64,000 bases of DNA from Streptomyces sp. Q6 (GTDB lineage Bacteria; Actinomycetota; Actinomycetes; Streptomycetales; Streptomycetaceae), in NCBI RefSeq assembly GCF_036967205.1, contig NZ_CP146022.1, positions 2,232,001 through 2,296,000 of the forward strand, in the 5' to 3' direction. Numbering within the stretch: position 1 is the first letter of the stretch; every line of letters begins with the position of its first letter. Below the pieces are notes generated by a model. That model did not search any database. It saw only the letters and a program-made list of their open reading frames with translations, and was not told the origin of the DNA. Of the stretch, positions 38,030 to 46,874 are shown in pieces. A program made the position numbers and the translations under genes.

Positions 38030-38263
38030 GGTTGGGGCCTCCGAGGGGAAACGCGTGGCGACGGGTGGGGGACAGCTTGGAAGTCTACGACCGGGCACTG
38101 ACATCCGAGATGAATACGGTGACGCGCAGCGTCTCGATGAGGGGCGGCGGTCGGGTGACGGGAGGGCGGCACTCCGGAGTACGGTCATGCGTTGGACAGG
38201 TCAGCACGCCTGCTCCGCGTGTCCCACATCTCACGCATCACTTGCACCAGGAGGCACCCCGCG

Positions 38264-39589
38264 ATGTCCGACCCGCAGCCCACCGCTGAGCAGCGTGGCG
38301 AGGAGATCCTCGCCGTCTTCGGCACCGCGTTCGGCGAGCTGCTCGCCGCGGACCCCGCCGCGTTCCGGGTCAAGTTCCGCAAGATGGCCGCCTCGGCGTT
38401 CGCCTTCTACCGCGGGACGGCGTGCCTCTTCTACCACGACGTGCAGCGCGAGCAGCACGGCGGACCGTACCTGGACGACCGCACCAGCCGGGTCTGGATC
38501 CACGGTGACCTGCACGCGGAGAACTTCGGCACCTACATGGACGCCACGGGCCGGCTGATCTTCAATGTGAACGACTTCGACGAGGCCTACGTCGGCCCGT
38601 TCACCTGGGACCTCAAGCGCTTCGCCGCCTCCGTGGCCCTGATCGGCTACGCGAAGGCGCTCAGCGACGAGCAGATCACCGACCTGGTGCGCACGTACGC
38701 GGCGGCCTACCGCGAGCGCATCCACGCGCTCGCCACGGGCGCCAAGAGCGACGAGGTGCCGCCCTTCACGCTGGACACGGCGGACGGCGCGCTCCTGGAC
38801 GCCCTGCGCGACGCCCGCTCGCTGACCCGTTTCGGGCTGCTCGACTCCATGACGGAGATCCGCGACTTCGAGCGCCGCTTCGCGGCGGGCGGCGGCTCCA
38901 TCGAGCTGGACGCGGCGACGCGCTACAAGGTGCTCGCGGCGTTCGACGGCTATCTGGAGACGCTGCCGGAGTCGTCCCTGACGCGCCCGGACTCCTACCG
39001 CGTGAAGGACGTGGTGGGCCGCCGCGGCATCGGCATCGGATCGGCGGGCCTGCCCTCGTACAACATCCTTCTGGAGGGCAACAGCGACGCCCTGGAGAAC
39101 GATGTCGTGATCTACATGAAGCAGGGCCAGACGCCGGCCGTCTCGCGGCACATCGCCGACCGGGCGATCGCCGAGTACTTCCAGCACGAGGGCCACCGCA
39201 CGGTGATCTCGCAGCGCGCCCTCCAGGCGCACGCGGACCCGTGGCTGGGCTGGACCGAGCTGGACGGCTCGGGGCAGCTGGTCGCCGAGGTCTCCCCGTA
39301 CGCGGTGGACCTGGACTGGGGCGACATCGACGACCCGGAGGAGATCGCGGCCGTCGTCGCCGACCTCGGCCGGGCCACGGCGGCGATGCACGCGGCGGCG
39401 GACGACCTGTCCGGGCAGTCGCTCGTGCCGTTCTCCACGGAACGCGCCATCGACGCGGCGATCGCGGCGGACGAGGACGGCTTCGCGGGCGTCCTGGTCG
39501 ACTTCGCGCACTCCTACGGGGCACGCGCGCGTGCGGACCACCAGGTCTTCGTCGACCTGTTCCGCAACGGCCGCATCCCGGGCCTGTAG
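38264..39589 (+). CDS. DUF2252 family protein (protein-kinase-like fold)
   Basis: A 441-aa protein. FAFYRGTACLFYHDVQ and SRVWIHGDLHAENFGTYMD, followed by FNVNDFDEAYVGPFTWDLKR, resemble the catalytic HGDLHxxN and metal-binding D-x-D motifs of aminoglycoside phosphotransferase-like kinases. DYLGRR-type GIGSAGLPSYNILLEGNSDA and later VIYMKQGQTPA are family features. Small-molecule or protein phosphorylation is possible but untested. CAGGAGG precedes the ATG. It is divergent from dnaE over a 234-bp gap that must hold both promoters. Confidence 0.88.
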   Translation: MSDPQPTAEQRGEEILAVFGTAFGELLAADPAAFRVKFRKMAASAFAFYRGTACLFYHDVQREQHGGPYLDDRTSRVWIHGDLHAENFGTYMDATGRLIFNVNDFDEAYVGPFTWDLKRFAASVALIGYAKALSDEQITDLVRTYAAAYRERIHALATGAKSDEVPPFTLDTADGALLDALRDARSLTRFGLLDSMTEIRDFERRFAAGGGSIELDAATRYKVLAAFDGYLETLPESSLTRPDSYRVKDVVGRRGIGIGSAGLPSYNILLEGNSDALENDVVIYMKQGQTPAVSRHIADRAIAEYFQHEGHRTVISQRALQAHADPWLGWTELDGSGQLVAEVSPYAVDLDWGDIDDPEEIAAVVADLGRATAAMHAAADDLSGQSLVPFSTERAIDAAIAADEDGFAGVLVDFAHSYGARARADHQVFVDLFRNGRIPGL

Positions 39590-39636
39590 TCCGAGACCAC
39601 GGAGAGGCACCCTTTAGGCATCGCTTACAGGAAGCC

Positions 39637-40347
39637 ATGGCACACTCCTCCGCGATGGACGACATATCCGGGGCCATGTCCGGGGCCCAGCTCAGAGCCG
39701 TGCGCGCGGCACTCTTCACGGCGCTCGTCGTGACGCTGTCCGCCGCGTCGCACGTCCTGCTGTCCCGGGTCCCGCTGCCGCTCACGACGGTCGCGGCGAT
39801 CGCCGTGGCCGTCTTCGCGGTCGCCTACGCGCTCGCCGGGCGCGAGCGCGGCTTCGGCCGGATCGCGGCGCTGCTCGTCCCGCTGGAGCTGGCCGCGGAC
39901 ACCGTCTTCACCACCGGACAGCACGTCTGTTACGGCGCGGCGGGCGGCCCGGTGGCGGGCCCGCTGCGCGCGTTCGGCCTCGACCTGCTGTGCGCGGGGA
40001 ACGTGGGGACGCCGCTGGCCCGGATGACCGGCACCGGTACCGACAAGGCCGCCGTGCTGCTCGCCCACTCCGACCCGGGCGCGTCCTGGCTGCTGCTCGG
40101 CGCGCACGTCACGGTCGGGCTGCTCGCGGCGGCCTGGCTGCGCCGCGGCGAGCAGGCCCTCGCGCAACTGCTCCGCGCGGTGGCCGCGTTCACGTTCCGG
40201 CCGCTGCTGATCGCCTGCGCCGCGGTCCGCGTGAGCCGCGAGCCGGTGGCCCGCCCCGCGCGCCCCGCCGCCCGCGTACGGGCCGCGCACACCCGGATCT
40301 GGGTGCACTCCGTGGGACGGCGTGGACCGCCGTGCCTGGCCGCCTGA
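39637..40347 (+). CDS. Membrane protein of unknown function
   Basis: A 236-aa protein with about five hydrophobic stretches: LRAVRAALFTALVVTLSAAS, PLTTVAAIAVAVFAVAYAL, IAALLVPLELAADTVFTTGQ, WLLLGAHVTVGLLAAAWLRR and LLRAVAAFTFRPLLIACAA. The layout resembles small actinomycete proteins annotated only as membrane proteins. The C-terminus is very basic. CAGGAA precedes the ATG; an internal ATG at 39655 is an alternative. It is followed by the DsbA-like gene, perhaps in one operon. Confidence 0.7.
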   Translation: MAHSSAMDDISGAMSGAQLRAVRAALFTALVVTLSAASHVLLSRVPLPLTTVAAIAVAVFAVAYALAGRERGFGRIAALLVPLELAADTVFTTGQHVCYGAAGGPVAGPLRAFGLDLLCAGNVGTPLARMTGTGTDKAAVLLAHSDPGASWLLLGAHVTVGLLAAAWLRRGEQALAQLLRAVAAFTFRPLLIACAAVRVSREPVARPARPAARVRAAHTRIWVHSVGRRGPPCLAA

Positions 40348-40406
40348 GCCAGAGCACCCCGGCCCCACCCCCTTTGTCACCACCACAGACCTACGGAGTA
40401 CGGATC

Positions 40407-41225
40407 ATGAGCAAGCGCAACAGCCAGCAGGCGAAGACGGCGGCCCGCGAGCGGCTGCGCATCGAGCGCGAGCGCCAGGCCAGGAAGGACAAGACGAAGC
40501 GCCAGGCCATCGTGGCCGGTTCCATCGTCGGTGTCCTCGCGATAGTCGGCGCCGGCGCCTACTTCATCAAGCAGGCCAACGAGCCGTCGTACTGGGACGC
40601 CGCCAAGAACGACGCCCTGGTCGCGCCGAAGAACACGACCGGCGAGAACAACACCACGGTCACCCTGGGCAAGGACTCCGCCAAGAAGACGATCATCGCG
40701 TACGAGGACTCGCGCTGCCCCGTCTGCGCCTCCTTCGAGCAGACCGTCGGCACGACGGTGAAGAAGGACCTCGACGACGGCAAGTACAAGCTCCAGTACG
40801 TCGGTGCCACGTTCCTCGACAACAGCCTCCAGGGCGAGGGTTCCAAGAACGCGCTCAGCGCGCTCGGTTCGGCCCTGAACGTCTCCAAGGACGCCTTCTG
40901 GGACTTCAAGGAGGCCCTGTACTCCAAGAAGTGGCACCCGGAGGAGACGGACGACAAGTTCAAGGACGACGCGTACCTCATCAAGGTCGCGAACACCATT
41001 CCTGAGCTGAAGAACGACAAGGGCTTCCAGAAGGACCTCAAGGACGGCACCTTCGACAAGTGGGCGCTGACGATGTCGAAGAAGTTCGACGACAACAAGT
41101 ACGGCGTCCAGGGCACGCCGTCCTTCGTCCTGGACGGCAAGAAGATCACCGGCTCGGACGGCGAGAACGCCCCGATGACGGTCGCCGAGTGGAACACCGC
41201 CGTGGACAAGGCCCTCAAGGGCTGA
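40407..41225 (+). CDS. Membrane-anchored DsbA-like thioredoxin-fold protein (second copy)
   Basis: A 272-aa protein built like the one at 3728-4501: a charged N-terminus (MSKRNSQQAKTAARERLRIE), one helix (about 33-54) and an external DSBA-like domain with YEDSRCPVCASFE (C104-x-x-C107). The cis-Pro region is VQGTPSFVLDGKK. The active-site dipeptide is Pro-Val instead of Pro-Ala. It is Lys/Asp-rich, as expected outside the cell. A perfect terminator follows at 41271-41301. Confidence 0.88.
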   Translation: MSKRNSQQAKTAARERLRIERERQARKDKTKRQAIVAGSIVGVLAIVGAGAYFIKQANEPSYWDAAKNDALVAPKNTTGENNTTVTLGKDSAKKTIIAYEDSRCPVCASFEQTVGTTVKKDLDDGKYKLQYVGATFLDNSLQGEGSKNALSALGSALNVSKDAFWDFKEALYSKKWHPEETDDKFKDDAYLIKVANTIPELKNDKGFQKDLKDGTFDKWALTMSKKFDDNKYGVQGTPSFVLDGKKITGSDGENAPMTVAEWNTAVDKALKG

Positions 41226-41270
41226 CGCCGCACGCCCGGCCCGAGCGGGCGATGAGGCACTGACGATGAA

Positions 41271-41301
41271 GAGCGGGCGAACCTTTCGGGTTCGCCCGCT
41301 C
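41271..41301. terminator. Hairpin between the DsbA-like and phoD-like genes
   Basis: GAGCGGGCGAACC (41271-41283) pairs perfectly with 41289-41301 around TTTCG. It follows the DsbA-like stop by 45 bp. Confidence 0.88.
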
Positions 41302-41309
41302 CCTGCGTC

Positions 41310-41321
41310 TACTGATCAGTA
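41310..41321. promoter_or_regulatory. Palindrome before the phoD-like gene
   Basis: TACTGATCAGTA is a perfect 12-bp palindrome, 12 bp before the GTG start, in an AT-rich patch. It might be an operator or a -10 region. Repeats of the GTTCACC type expected of a PhoP box were not found in the 108-bp gap. Confidence 0.35.
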
Positions 41322-41333
41322 ATGTGATCGTCC

Positions 41334-42983
41334 GTGACCAGTCGACTCCTGCCAGAACCCTCAACTCCGCGCCGCCGTACGGTCGTGAAGGCCGCGGCCG
41401 CCAGCGCGGTGCTCGCCGTGCCGCTCGCCGCCGCGGCCACCGCCCACGCCGCCGAGGCGCCCGCCTTCCTGCACGGCGTCGCGTCCGGCGACCCGCTGCC
41501 CGACGGCGTCCTCCTGTGGACCCGCGTGACCCCGACGCCCGAGGCCGTCCCCGGCTCGGGCCAGGGCCCCGATGTCCAGGTGGACTGGGAGATCGCCGAG
41601 GACTCGGCGTTCCGTACGGTCGTGGGCCGGGGCACCACGACCGCGAGCGCCACCTCCGACCACACGGTGAAGGCCGATGTGCGGGGCCTGCGCCCGGCGA
41701 CCGCCTATTACTTCCGCTTCTCCATAGGGGACGTCCGGTCCCCCACGGCCCGCACCCGTACGGCCCCCGCGGCCGACGCCTCCGCCGCGGGCCTGCGCTT
41801 CGGCGTCGTCTCCTGTGCCAACTGGGAGGCCGGCTACTTCTCCGCGTACAGACACCTGGCCGCCCGCAGCGACCTGGACGCGGTCTTCCATCTCGGCGAC
41901 TACCTGTACGAGTACAAGACCGGCGAGTACCCGGCGGCGGCGTACACCGTCCGTCCGCACCGGCCGGCCCACGAGATCGTCACGCTCGCCGACTACCGGA
42001 CCCGGCACGGCGCGCACAAGACGGACGACGACGTACGGGCCCTGCACGCCGCGCACCCGCTGATCGCGATCTGGGACGACCACGAGTTCGCCAACGACGC
42101 CTGGTCGGGCGGCGCCGAGAACCACACACCGGGCGGCGAAGGCGACTGGGCCGCGCGCCGGCAGGCCGCCAAGCAGGCCTACTTCGAGTGGATGCCGGTG
42201 CGCGCGTCCACGGCGGGCACGGTCTACCGCCGGCTGCGCTTCGGCAACCTGGCCGATCTGCACCTGCTCGACCTGCGCTCCTTCCGGTCCCAGCAGTCGG
42301 GCGTCGGCAGCGGCGACGTGGACGACGCGGACCGTACGATCACCGGCCGCGCCCAGCTCGACTGGCTGAAGTCCGGGCTCGCCGCCTCCGACGCGCGCTG
42401 GAAGCTGGTCGGCACGTCGGTGATGATCTCGCCGGTCGCGTTCGGCTCGCTGCCCGCCCACCTCCTGGGCCCGCTCGGGGAGCTGCTCGGACTGCCGGAG
42501 GGCGGGCTCGCGATCAACGTCGACCAGTGGGACGGCTACACGCACGACCGCAAGGAGCTCATCTCCCATCTGCGCGAGCGCGGCATCCGCGACACCGTCT
42601 TCCTGACCGGTGACATCCACATGGCGTGGGCCAACGACGTGCCCGCGCAGGCCGCGACGTACCCGCTCTCGCCGTCCGCGGCCACGGAGTTCGTCGTCAC
42701 GTCGGTGACCTCCGACAACCTCGACGACATCCTGCACGTCGCCCCCGACACCGTCTCCACGGTCGCCGAGGGCGCGATCAAGGCGGCCAACCGGCATGTG
42801 AAGTGGCTGGACATGGACTCTCACGGCTACGGAGTCCTGGACGTCACGGCCGAGCGGGCGCAGATGGACTACTACGTGATCTCCGACCGTACGGACAAGA
42901 ACGCCACGACCTCCTGGAAACGTTCGTACCGCACGCGCAGCGGCACCCAGAAGGTCGAGCGCGCAGACGCGCCCGTACGGTGA
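41334..42983 (+). CDS. phoD: Secreted alkaline phosphatase D (PhoD family)
   Basis: A 549-aa phosphodiesterase/phosphomonoesterase of the PhoD family. The twin-arginine signal is [20 protein letters not shown], with cleavage near AHA-AEAP, so it is exported folded by Tat. The N-terminal Fn3-like domain ([19 protein letters not shown]) is followed by the metallophosphatase core: [34 protein letters not shown] and [10 protein letters not shown] hold the Fe/Ca ligands. The start is GTG at 41334. The S. coelicolor gene at the equivalent locus responds to phosphate starvation; no PHO box is evident here. Confidence 0.93.
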   Translation: MTSRLLPEPSTPRRRTVVKAAAASAVLAVPLAAAATAHAAEAPAFLHGVASGDPLPDGVLLWTRVTPTPEAVPGSGQGPDVQVDWEIAEDSAFRTVVGRGTTTASATSDHTVKADVRGLRPATAYYFRFSIGDVRSPTARTRTAPAADASAAGLRFGVVSCANWEAGYFSAYRHLAARSDLDAVFHLGDYLYEYKTGEYPAAAYTVRPHRPAHEIVTLADYRTRHGAHKTDDDVRALHAAHPLIAIWDDHEFANDAWSGGAENHTPGGEGDWAARRQAAKQAYFEWMPVRASTAGTVYRRLRFGNLADLHLLDLRSFRSQQSGVGSGDVDDADRTITGRAQLDWLKSGLAASDARWKLVGTSVMISPVAFGSLPAHLLGPLGELLGLPEGGLAINVDQWDGYTHDRKELISHLRERGIRDTVFLTGDIHMAWANDVPAQAATYPLSPSAATEFVVTSVTSDNLDDILHVAPDTVSTVAEGAIKAANRHVKWLDMDSHGYGVLDVTAERAQMDYYVISDRTDKNATTSWKRSYRTRSGTQKVERADAPVR

Positions 42984-43295
42984 ATTCCGGCCACCGGCAG
43001 GCGCGTTAAGGGCGGATGACACCGCTCCCCGAGCGCTCACGGTGGGTGGTGCGGACGCGGTCCGGCGCGGACCCGAATGCGGACACACCACCCACCCCGG
43101 TAACCCCCGCCGTTACGTCCGTATCTCAAACTCCGGACGGGGGCCGAATTTCTTCTCCCGCTTGCCCCGGTTTGCCCGGCACAACTCCCGTACCGATGCG
43201 ACCAGTTACCCGCTCTTCCAGAAGTGACATGGCCACGTAATCTCCCGGCGGCGGCGAGGACGGTCCTCCCCGCTCGTGTCCGCGAGGAGCCCCTG
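42984..43295. other. 312-bp gap between phoD and the metalloprotease gene
   Basis: It holds the hairpin at 43041-43096 and then a less GC-rich stretch around 43115-43215 containing GTTACGTCCGTATCTCAAAC, where the protease promoter probably lies. No ORF in it has convincing codon use. Confidence 0.5.
43041..43096. terminator. Possible terminator after phoD
   Basis: GGTGGGTGGTG (43041-43051) and CACCACCCACC (43086-43096) are perfect complements, separated by 34 bases that include smaller pairings. It lies 58 bp after the phoD stop. Confidence 0.55.
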
Positions 43296-44297
43296 ATGAG
43301 TACTCCCGCCCGAACAGCCCGCACCGCCCCGACCCTGCGCCGCCGTCTGCTCGGCACCGCGGTGCTGGCCGGAACCCTGACCCTGGTCCCGCTCTCCGCC
43401 CCCACCGGCAGCGCCGCCACGAAGACCACGGCCGCGGAGAAGTGCGCCACCGACACGAACGCGGTCGCCCGCGAGAAGAAGCCCACGGGCGCCGAGCACG
43501 CGAACGAGCCGAACGAGCTGACCGCGGCCCAGGCCAAGTCCATGGACGCGGCGCTCCAGAAGAGACTCGACAAGATGCGCGCCGACGGGTCCCTGCGCCA
43601 GGGCCTCGCCGCCGCCTCGACGTCGATCCCGGTGTACTTCCACGTCATCCACAGCGGCACCACCGGCAAGCTGTCGGCGACCTCGATCGCCAACCAGATC
43701 AGCGTCCTGAACGCCGCCTACAGCGGCCAGGGCACCGGCAACGTGGACTCCGGCTTCACCTTCACGCTGGCCGGTACCGACTACACGGACAACGCGTCCT
43801 GGTACAACGGCATCACGCCGGGCTCCACGGCCGAGAAGGCGATGAAGTCGAGCCTGCGCAAGGGCGGCGCGAACGCGCTGAACTTCTACACCGCGGACCT
43901 CGGCCAGGACCTGCTCGGCTGGGCCACGTTCCCGTCCTCGTACAAGTCGAACCCGTCCGACGACGGCGTGGTCGTGCTCGACACCTCGCTGCCCGGCGGC
44001 TCGGCGACGAACTACAACGAGGGCGACACCGGCACCCATGAGATAGGCCACTGGATGGGGCTCTACCACACGTTCCAGGGCGGCTGTAACGGCAACGGCG
44101 ACTACGTGGCCGACACCCCGGCCGAGAAGAGCGCCGCCTACCAGTGCCCGACCGGGCGCGACACCTGCACCAACAAGACGGGCGTCGACCCGATCCACAA
44201 CTTCATGGACTACACGTACGACTCCTGCATGTACCAGTTCACCGCCGGTCAGGTGCAGCGCATGAAGGACAGCTGGACCGCCTACCGGGCCGGCTAG
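43296..44297 (+). CDS. Secreted zinc metalloprotease (M43/pappalysin type)
   Basis: A 333-aa preprotein. The signal peptide is about residues 1-40 ([20 protein letters not shown]), followed by a ~60-aa propeptide-like part. [18 protein letters not shown] and [20 protein letters not shown] open the catalytic domain. [11 protein letters not shown] (residues 248-258) is the extended HExxHxxGxxH zinc site, and [15 protein letters not shown] is the Met-turn region; Cys residues flank the site. This is the pattern of M43B cytophagalysin-like proteases. GAGGAG precedes the ATG at 43296. Its stop overlaps that of the convergent gene. Confidence 0.92.
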   Translation: MSTPARTARTAPTLRRRLLGTAVLAGTLTLVPLSAPTGSAATKTTAAEKCATDTNAVAREKKPTGAEHANEPNELTAAQAKSMDAALQKRLDKMRADGSLRQGLAAASTSIPVYFHVIHSGTTGKLSATSIANQISVLNAAYSGQGTGNVDSGFTFTLAGTDYTDNASWYNGITPGSTAEKAMKSSLRKGGANALNFYTADLGQDLLGWATFPSSYKSNPSDDGVVVLDTSLPGGSATNYNEGDTGTHEIGHWMGLYHTFQGGCNGNGDYVADTPAEKSAAYQCPTGRDTCTNKTGVDPIHNFMDYTYDSCMYQFTAGQVQRMKDSWTAYRAG

Positions 44298-44863
44298 AGG
44301 GTCTCCAGGAAGCCGAGCGCCACCCGCCAGGTGGCCTCGGCGGCCTCCTCGTCGTAGTCCGGCAGGTCGGGGTCGGTGTAGAGGTGGCCGGCCCCGGCGT
44401 ACCGGTAGACCTCGACGTCGGCGCCCGTGCGACCCATCTGGAGGTACCAGGCGGTCAGCCAGTCGTCCGTCTCGAAGGGGTCCGGCTCGGCGACGTGCAG
44501 CTGGACCGGGAGCTCGTCCACGGTCACGTTCTCGGCGATGTCGGACGTGCCGTGCAGGAGCAGCAGCCCCTTCACCTTCTCGTCGCCCAGGGCGAGCGTC
44601 TGGGCGGTCGCGGCGCCGAACGAGAAGCCCGCGTACACGAGCCCGCGGTCGGAGTAGGGCGCGGCGGCCAGGACGGCGCGCTTGAGCAGCTCGTCCTTGC
44701 CGATCTCGTCCTTGAAGGCCATGCCCTCCTCGACGGTGTCGAAGGTCCGGCCCTCGAAGAGATCAGGGGTCCACACCTCGTGCCCGGCGGCGCGCAGCCG
44801 GTCGGCCGCGGCCTGCACCGCGGGCCGCAGTCCGTACGTCGAGTGGAAAAGCATGATGTTCAT
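44294..44863 (-). CDS. Dienelactone hydrolase family protein
   Basis: A 189-aa alpha/beta hydrolase: [20 protein letters not shown] is the first strand, [16 protein letters not shown] the nucleophile elbow (G-F-S-F-G, Ser), LLLLHGTSD and [12 protein letters not shown] hold the acid, and [10 protein letters not shown] the His. Dienelactone hydrolases often use Cys; this one has Ser, so another ester or lactone may be the substrate. ATG 44863 is chosen; ATG 44872 and a longer in-frame extension exist. Its TAG shares CTAG with the protease stop on the other strand. Confidence 0.85.
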   Translation of the reverse strand: MNIMLFHSTYGLRPAVQAAADRLRAAGHEVWTPDLFEGRTFDTVEEGMAFKDEIGKDELLKRAVLAAAPYSDRGLVYAGFSFGAATAQTLALGDEKVKGLLLLHGTSDIAENVTVDELPVQLHVAEPDPFETDDWLTAWYLQMGRTGADVEVYRYAGAGHLYTDPDLPDYDEEAAEATWRVALGFLETL

Positions 44864-44925
44864 GAGCCCCATGGTGCCAGGACCCGGACACGTGTGAGAT
44901 CCGCGATCCCGGTTACGGTCGAGGC

Positions 44926-46035
44926 ATGGAGAACGTACTGCGCCCACTGATCGTTGTCGGTGGCTCGGTCGTGCTCACCCTGTTGGTGGGGTGGGCCGTC
45001 GACCGTCTGCTGCAGCGCGCCGACCGGCGTCACCACGAGACCCCGTTGTGGGGCCTGCTGCGCCGCTGCCGACTACCCCTCCAATTCGTGCTCTGCACGG
45101 CCCTGCTGCGCGGGTCGTACGACCAGGCCCAGATCAGCCCCGAGCACTCCGCCGGGATCGGCCGGACGCTCAGTCTGGTGCTGATCGCCGCGACCGCCTG
45201 GCTGCTGATCCGGATCGCCGCCGCCGTCGTCGAGTCCTCGTACGCCCGCTACGCCAACGCCCACCGCGATCCCGCCCGGGTCCGCCGGGTGCGCACCCAG
45301 GTCACGCTCATCCAACGGGTCGTGTCCGCGGTCGTCGGGGTGGTGGCGGTGGCCGCGATGCTGCTGACCTTCCCGGCGTTCCGGGCGGCCGGGGCCTCGC
45401 TGCTCGCCTCGGCCGGCATCCTCGGCATCGTCGCCGGTGTCGCCGCCCAGTCCACGCTCGGCAACCTCTTCGCCGGCCTTCAGATCGCCTTCGGTGACAT
45501 GGTCCGCATAGGGGACACCGTGGTCGTGGACGGCGAGTGGGGCACGGTCGAGGAGATCACGCTCACCTTCCTCGCCGTCCGCACCTGGGACGAGCGCCGG
45601 ATCACGATGCCCGTGTCCTACTTCACGTCGAAGCCGTTCGAGAACTGGTCGCGAGGAGGCGCCCAGATGACCGGCACCGTCTTCTTCCACCTCGACCACA
45701 GCGCGCCCGTCCCCGAGATGCGCGAGAAGCTGCACGACATCCTGCGCGAGTGCGCCGCCTGGGACGGCCGCGACTGGGGCCTGGCCGTCACCGACACCAC
45801 GCCGAGCACCGTCCAGGTCCGCGCCCTGGTCACGGCCAAGGACGCGGATGACATCTGGACGGTACGGGTCACGGTCCGCGAGCAGCTGGTCCGCTGGCTG
45901 ACCGAGCAGCATCCGTACGCGCTGCCGCGGATCAACACGGCGACGGCCTTGATCTCCCGGAACGACGCGGTGGAGTCCCTGCCCGACCACATGCTCTACC
46001 GTGACGGGCACGCCCCGCGCACGGGCCGGGGCTGA
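44926..46035 (+). CDS. MscS-type mechanosensitive ion channel
   Basis: A 369-aa protein with three to four N-terminal helices (LIVVGGSVVLTLLVGWAV, LSLVLIAATAWLLIRIAAAV, VVSAVVGVVAVAAMLL), then the pore helix and beta domain: SAGILGIVAGVAAQSTLGNL followed by FAGLQIAFGDMVRIGDTVVV is the MscS signature. The cytoplasmic vestibule follows (TFLAVRTWDERRITMPVSYF). It releases solutes on hypo-osmotic shock. It is divergent from the dienelactone-hydrolase gene. Confidence 0.92.
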   Translation: MENVLRPLIVVGGSVVLTLLVGWAVDRLLQRADRRHHETPLWGLLRRCRLPLQFVLCTALLRGSYDQAQISPEHSAGIGRTLSLVLIAATAWLLIRIAAAVVESSYARYANAHRDPARVRRVRTQVTLIQRVVSAVVGVVAVAAMLLTFPAFRAAGASLLASAGILGIVAGVAAQSTLGNLFAGLQIAFGDMVRIGDTVVVDGEWGTVEEITLTFLAVRTWDERRITMPVSYFTSKPFENWSRGGAQMTGTVFFHLDHSAPVPEMREKLHDILRECAAWDGRDWGLAVTDTTPSTVQVRALVTAKDADDIWTVRVTVREQLVRWLTEQHPYALPRINTATALISRNDAVESLPDHMLYRDGHAPRTGRG

Positions 46036-46047
46036 GGCCCTGCCCTC

Positions 46048-46797
46048 TCACCGCCCCAGGACCTCCCCGCCGTTGACCTGGACGATCTGCCCGGTCACAT
46101 GGGCCCCGCCCGGCGACGCGAGCCACAGGAGGGTGGCCGCGATGTCGCCGGGCGTCCCGGCCCGGCCGGTCGGGATGGCCCCGACGCGTCGGCGGTAGTC
46201 CTCCTCGGGCATCGCGGGCCCGAAGAACTCGGTGTCCTCGATGTAGCCCGGCGCGACGGCGTTCACCGTGATGCCGCGCGGCCCGAGCGCCTTGGCGAGG
46301 TCGAAGGTGTACGGGTGCAGGGCCGCCTTGGAACCGCCGTACGCGCCGCCCCCGCCCGAGCCGCGCAGGGCGGCGATGGACGACAGGAAGAGGATCCGGC
46401 CGCCGGGTGCGGCGATGTTTTCGCGAAGCGCCTCGGTGAGCAGGATCGACGTGAGCGTATTCATACGGAAGTTGGCGTTCCAGTCGTGCGCGACGGCGTC
46501 GAGCGGATCGTCCCCTTCCGGCGCCTCGACCATCCGACCGCCGATCCCTCCGGCGCTGTGCACCAGGACGTCGACCGTCCCGCCGAACGCGTCGAGGGCG
46601 AAGTCGGCGGCGGCGCGCGCCCCTTGGACCGTGCTCAGGTCGGCGGCGAACGTCAGCGCGCCCGGCACCCCGGCCTTCTCCAGCACCTCGGCCCGCCGCC
46701 CGAGCAGCAGCACCCGATCCCCTTCGGCCGCGAAGGCGTGCGCCGCCGCGAGCCCGATTCCCGTACCACCACCGGTGACTATCACGTTACGTGTCAT
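46048..46797 (-). CDS. Short-chain dehydrogenase/reductase
   Basis: A 249-aa classical SDR: VIVTGGGTGIGLAAAHAFA (TGxxxGIG), LVHSAGGIGG in place of NNAG, the catalytic Ser in ILFLSSIAALRG, Tyr-Lys in AYGGSKAAL and the VNAVAPGYIEDTEF turn. The G-R-R after strand 2 (LLLGRRAEVL) favours NADP(H). The YGGSK form keeps Tyr and Lys four residues apart. Substrate unknown. It converges with the MscS gene with a 12-bp gap. Confidence 0.92.
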   Translation of the reverse strand: MTRNVIVTGGGTGIGLAAAHAFAAEGDRVLLLGRRAEVLEKAGVPGALTFAADLSTVQGARAAADFALDAFGGTVDVLVHSAGGIGGRMVEAPEGDDPLDAVAHDWNANFRMNTLTSILLTEALRENIAAPGGRILFLSSIAALRGSGGGGAYGGSKAALHPYTFDLAKALGPRGITVNAVAPGYIEDTEFFGPAMPEEDYRRRVGAIPTGRAGTPGDIAATLLWLASPGGAHVTGQIVQVNGGEVLGR

Positions 46798-46874
46798 GCA
46801 CACGAGCCTAGGATGCCGAGCGCACTCCGCGTACCCAAAGCCCCAAGCCACTACGGCTGCACGGCTGCACGGCT

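Noticed and set aside
41226-41333. PHO box upstream of phoD
   Set aside because: No pair of GTTCACC-like direct repeats is present; only a palindrome and the preceding terminator were seen.
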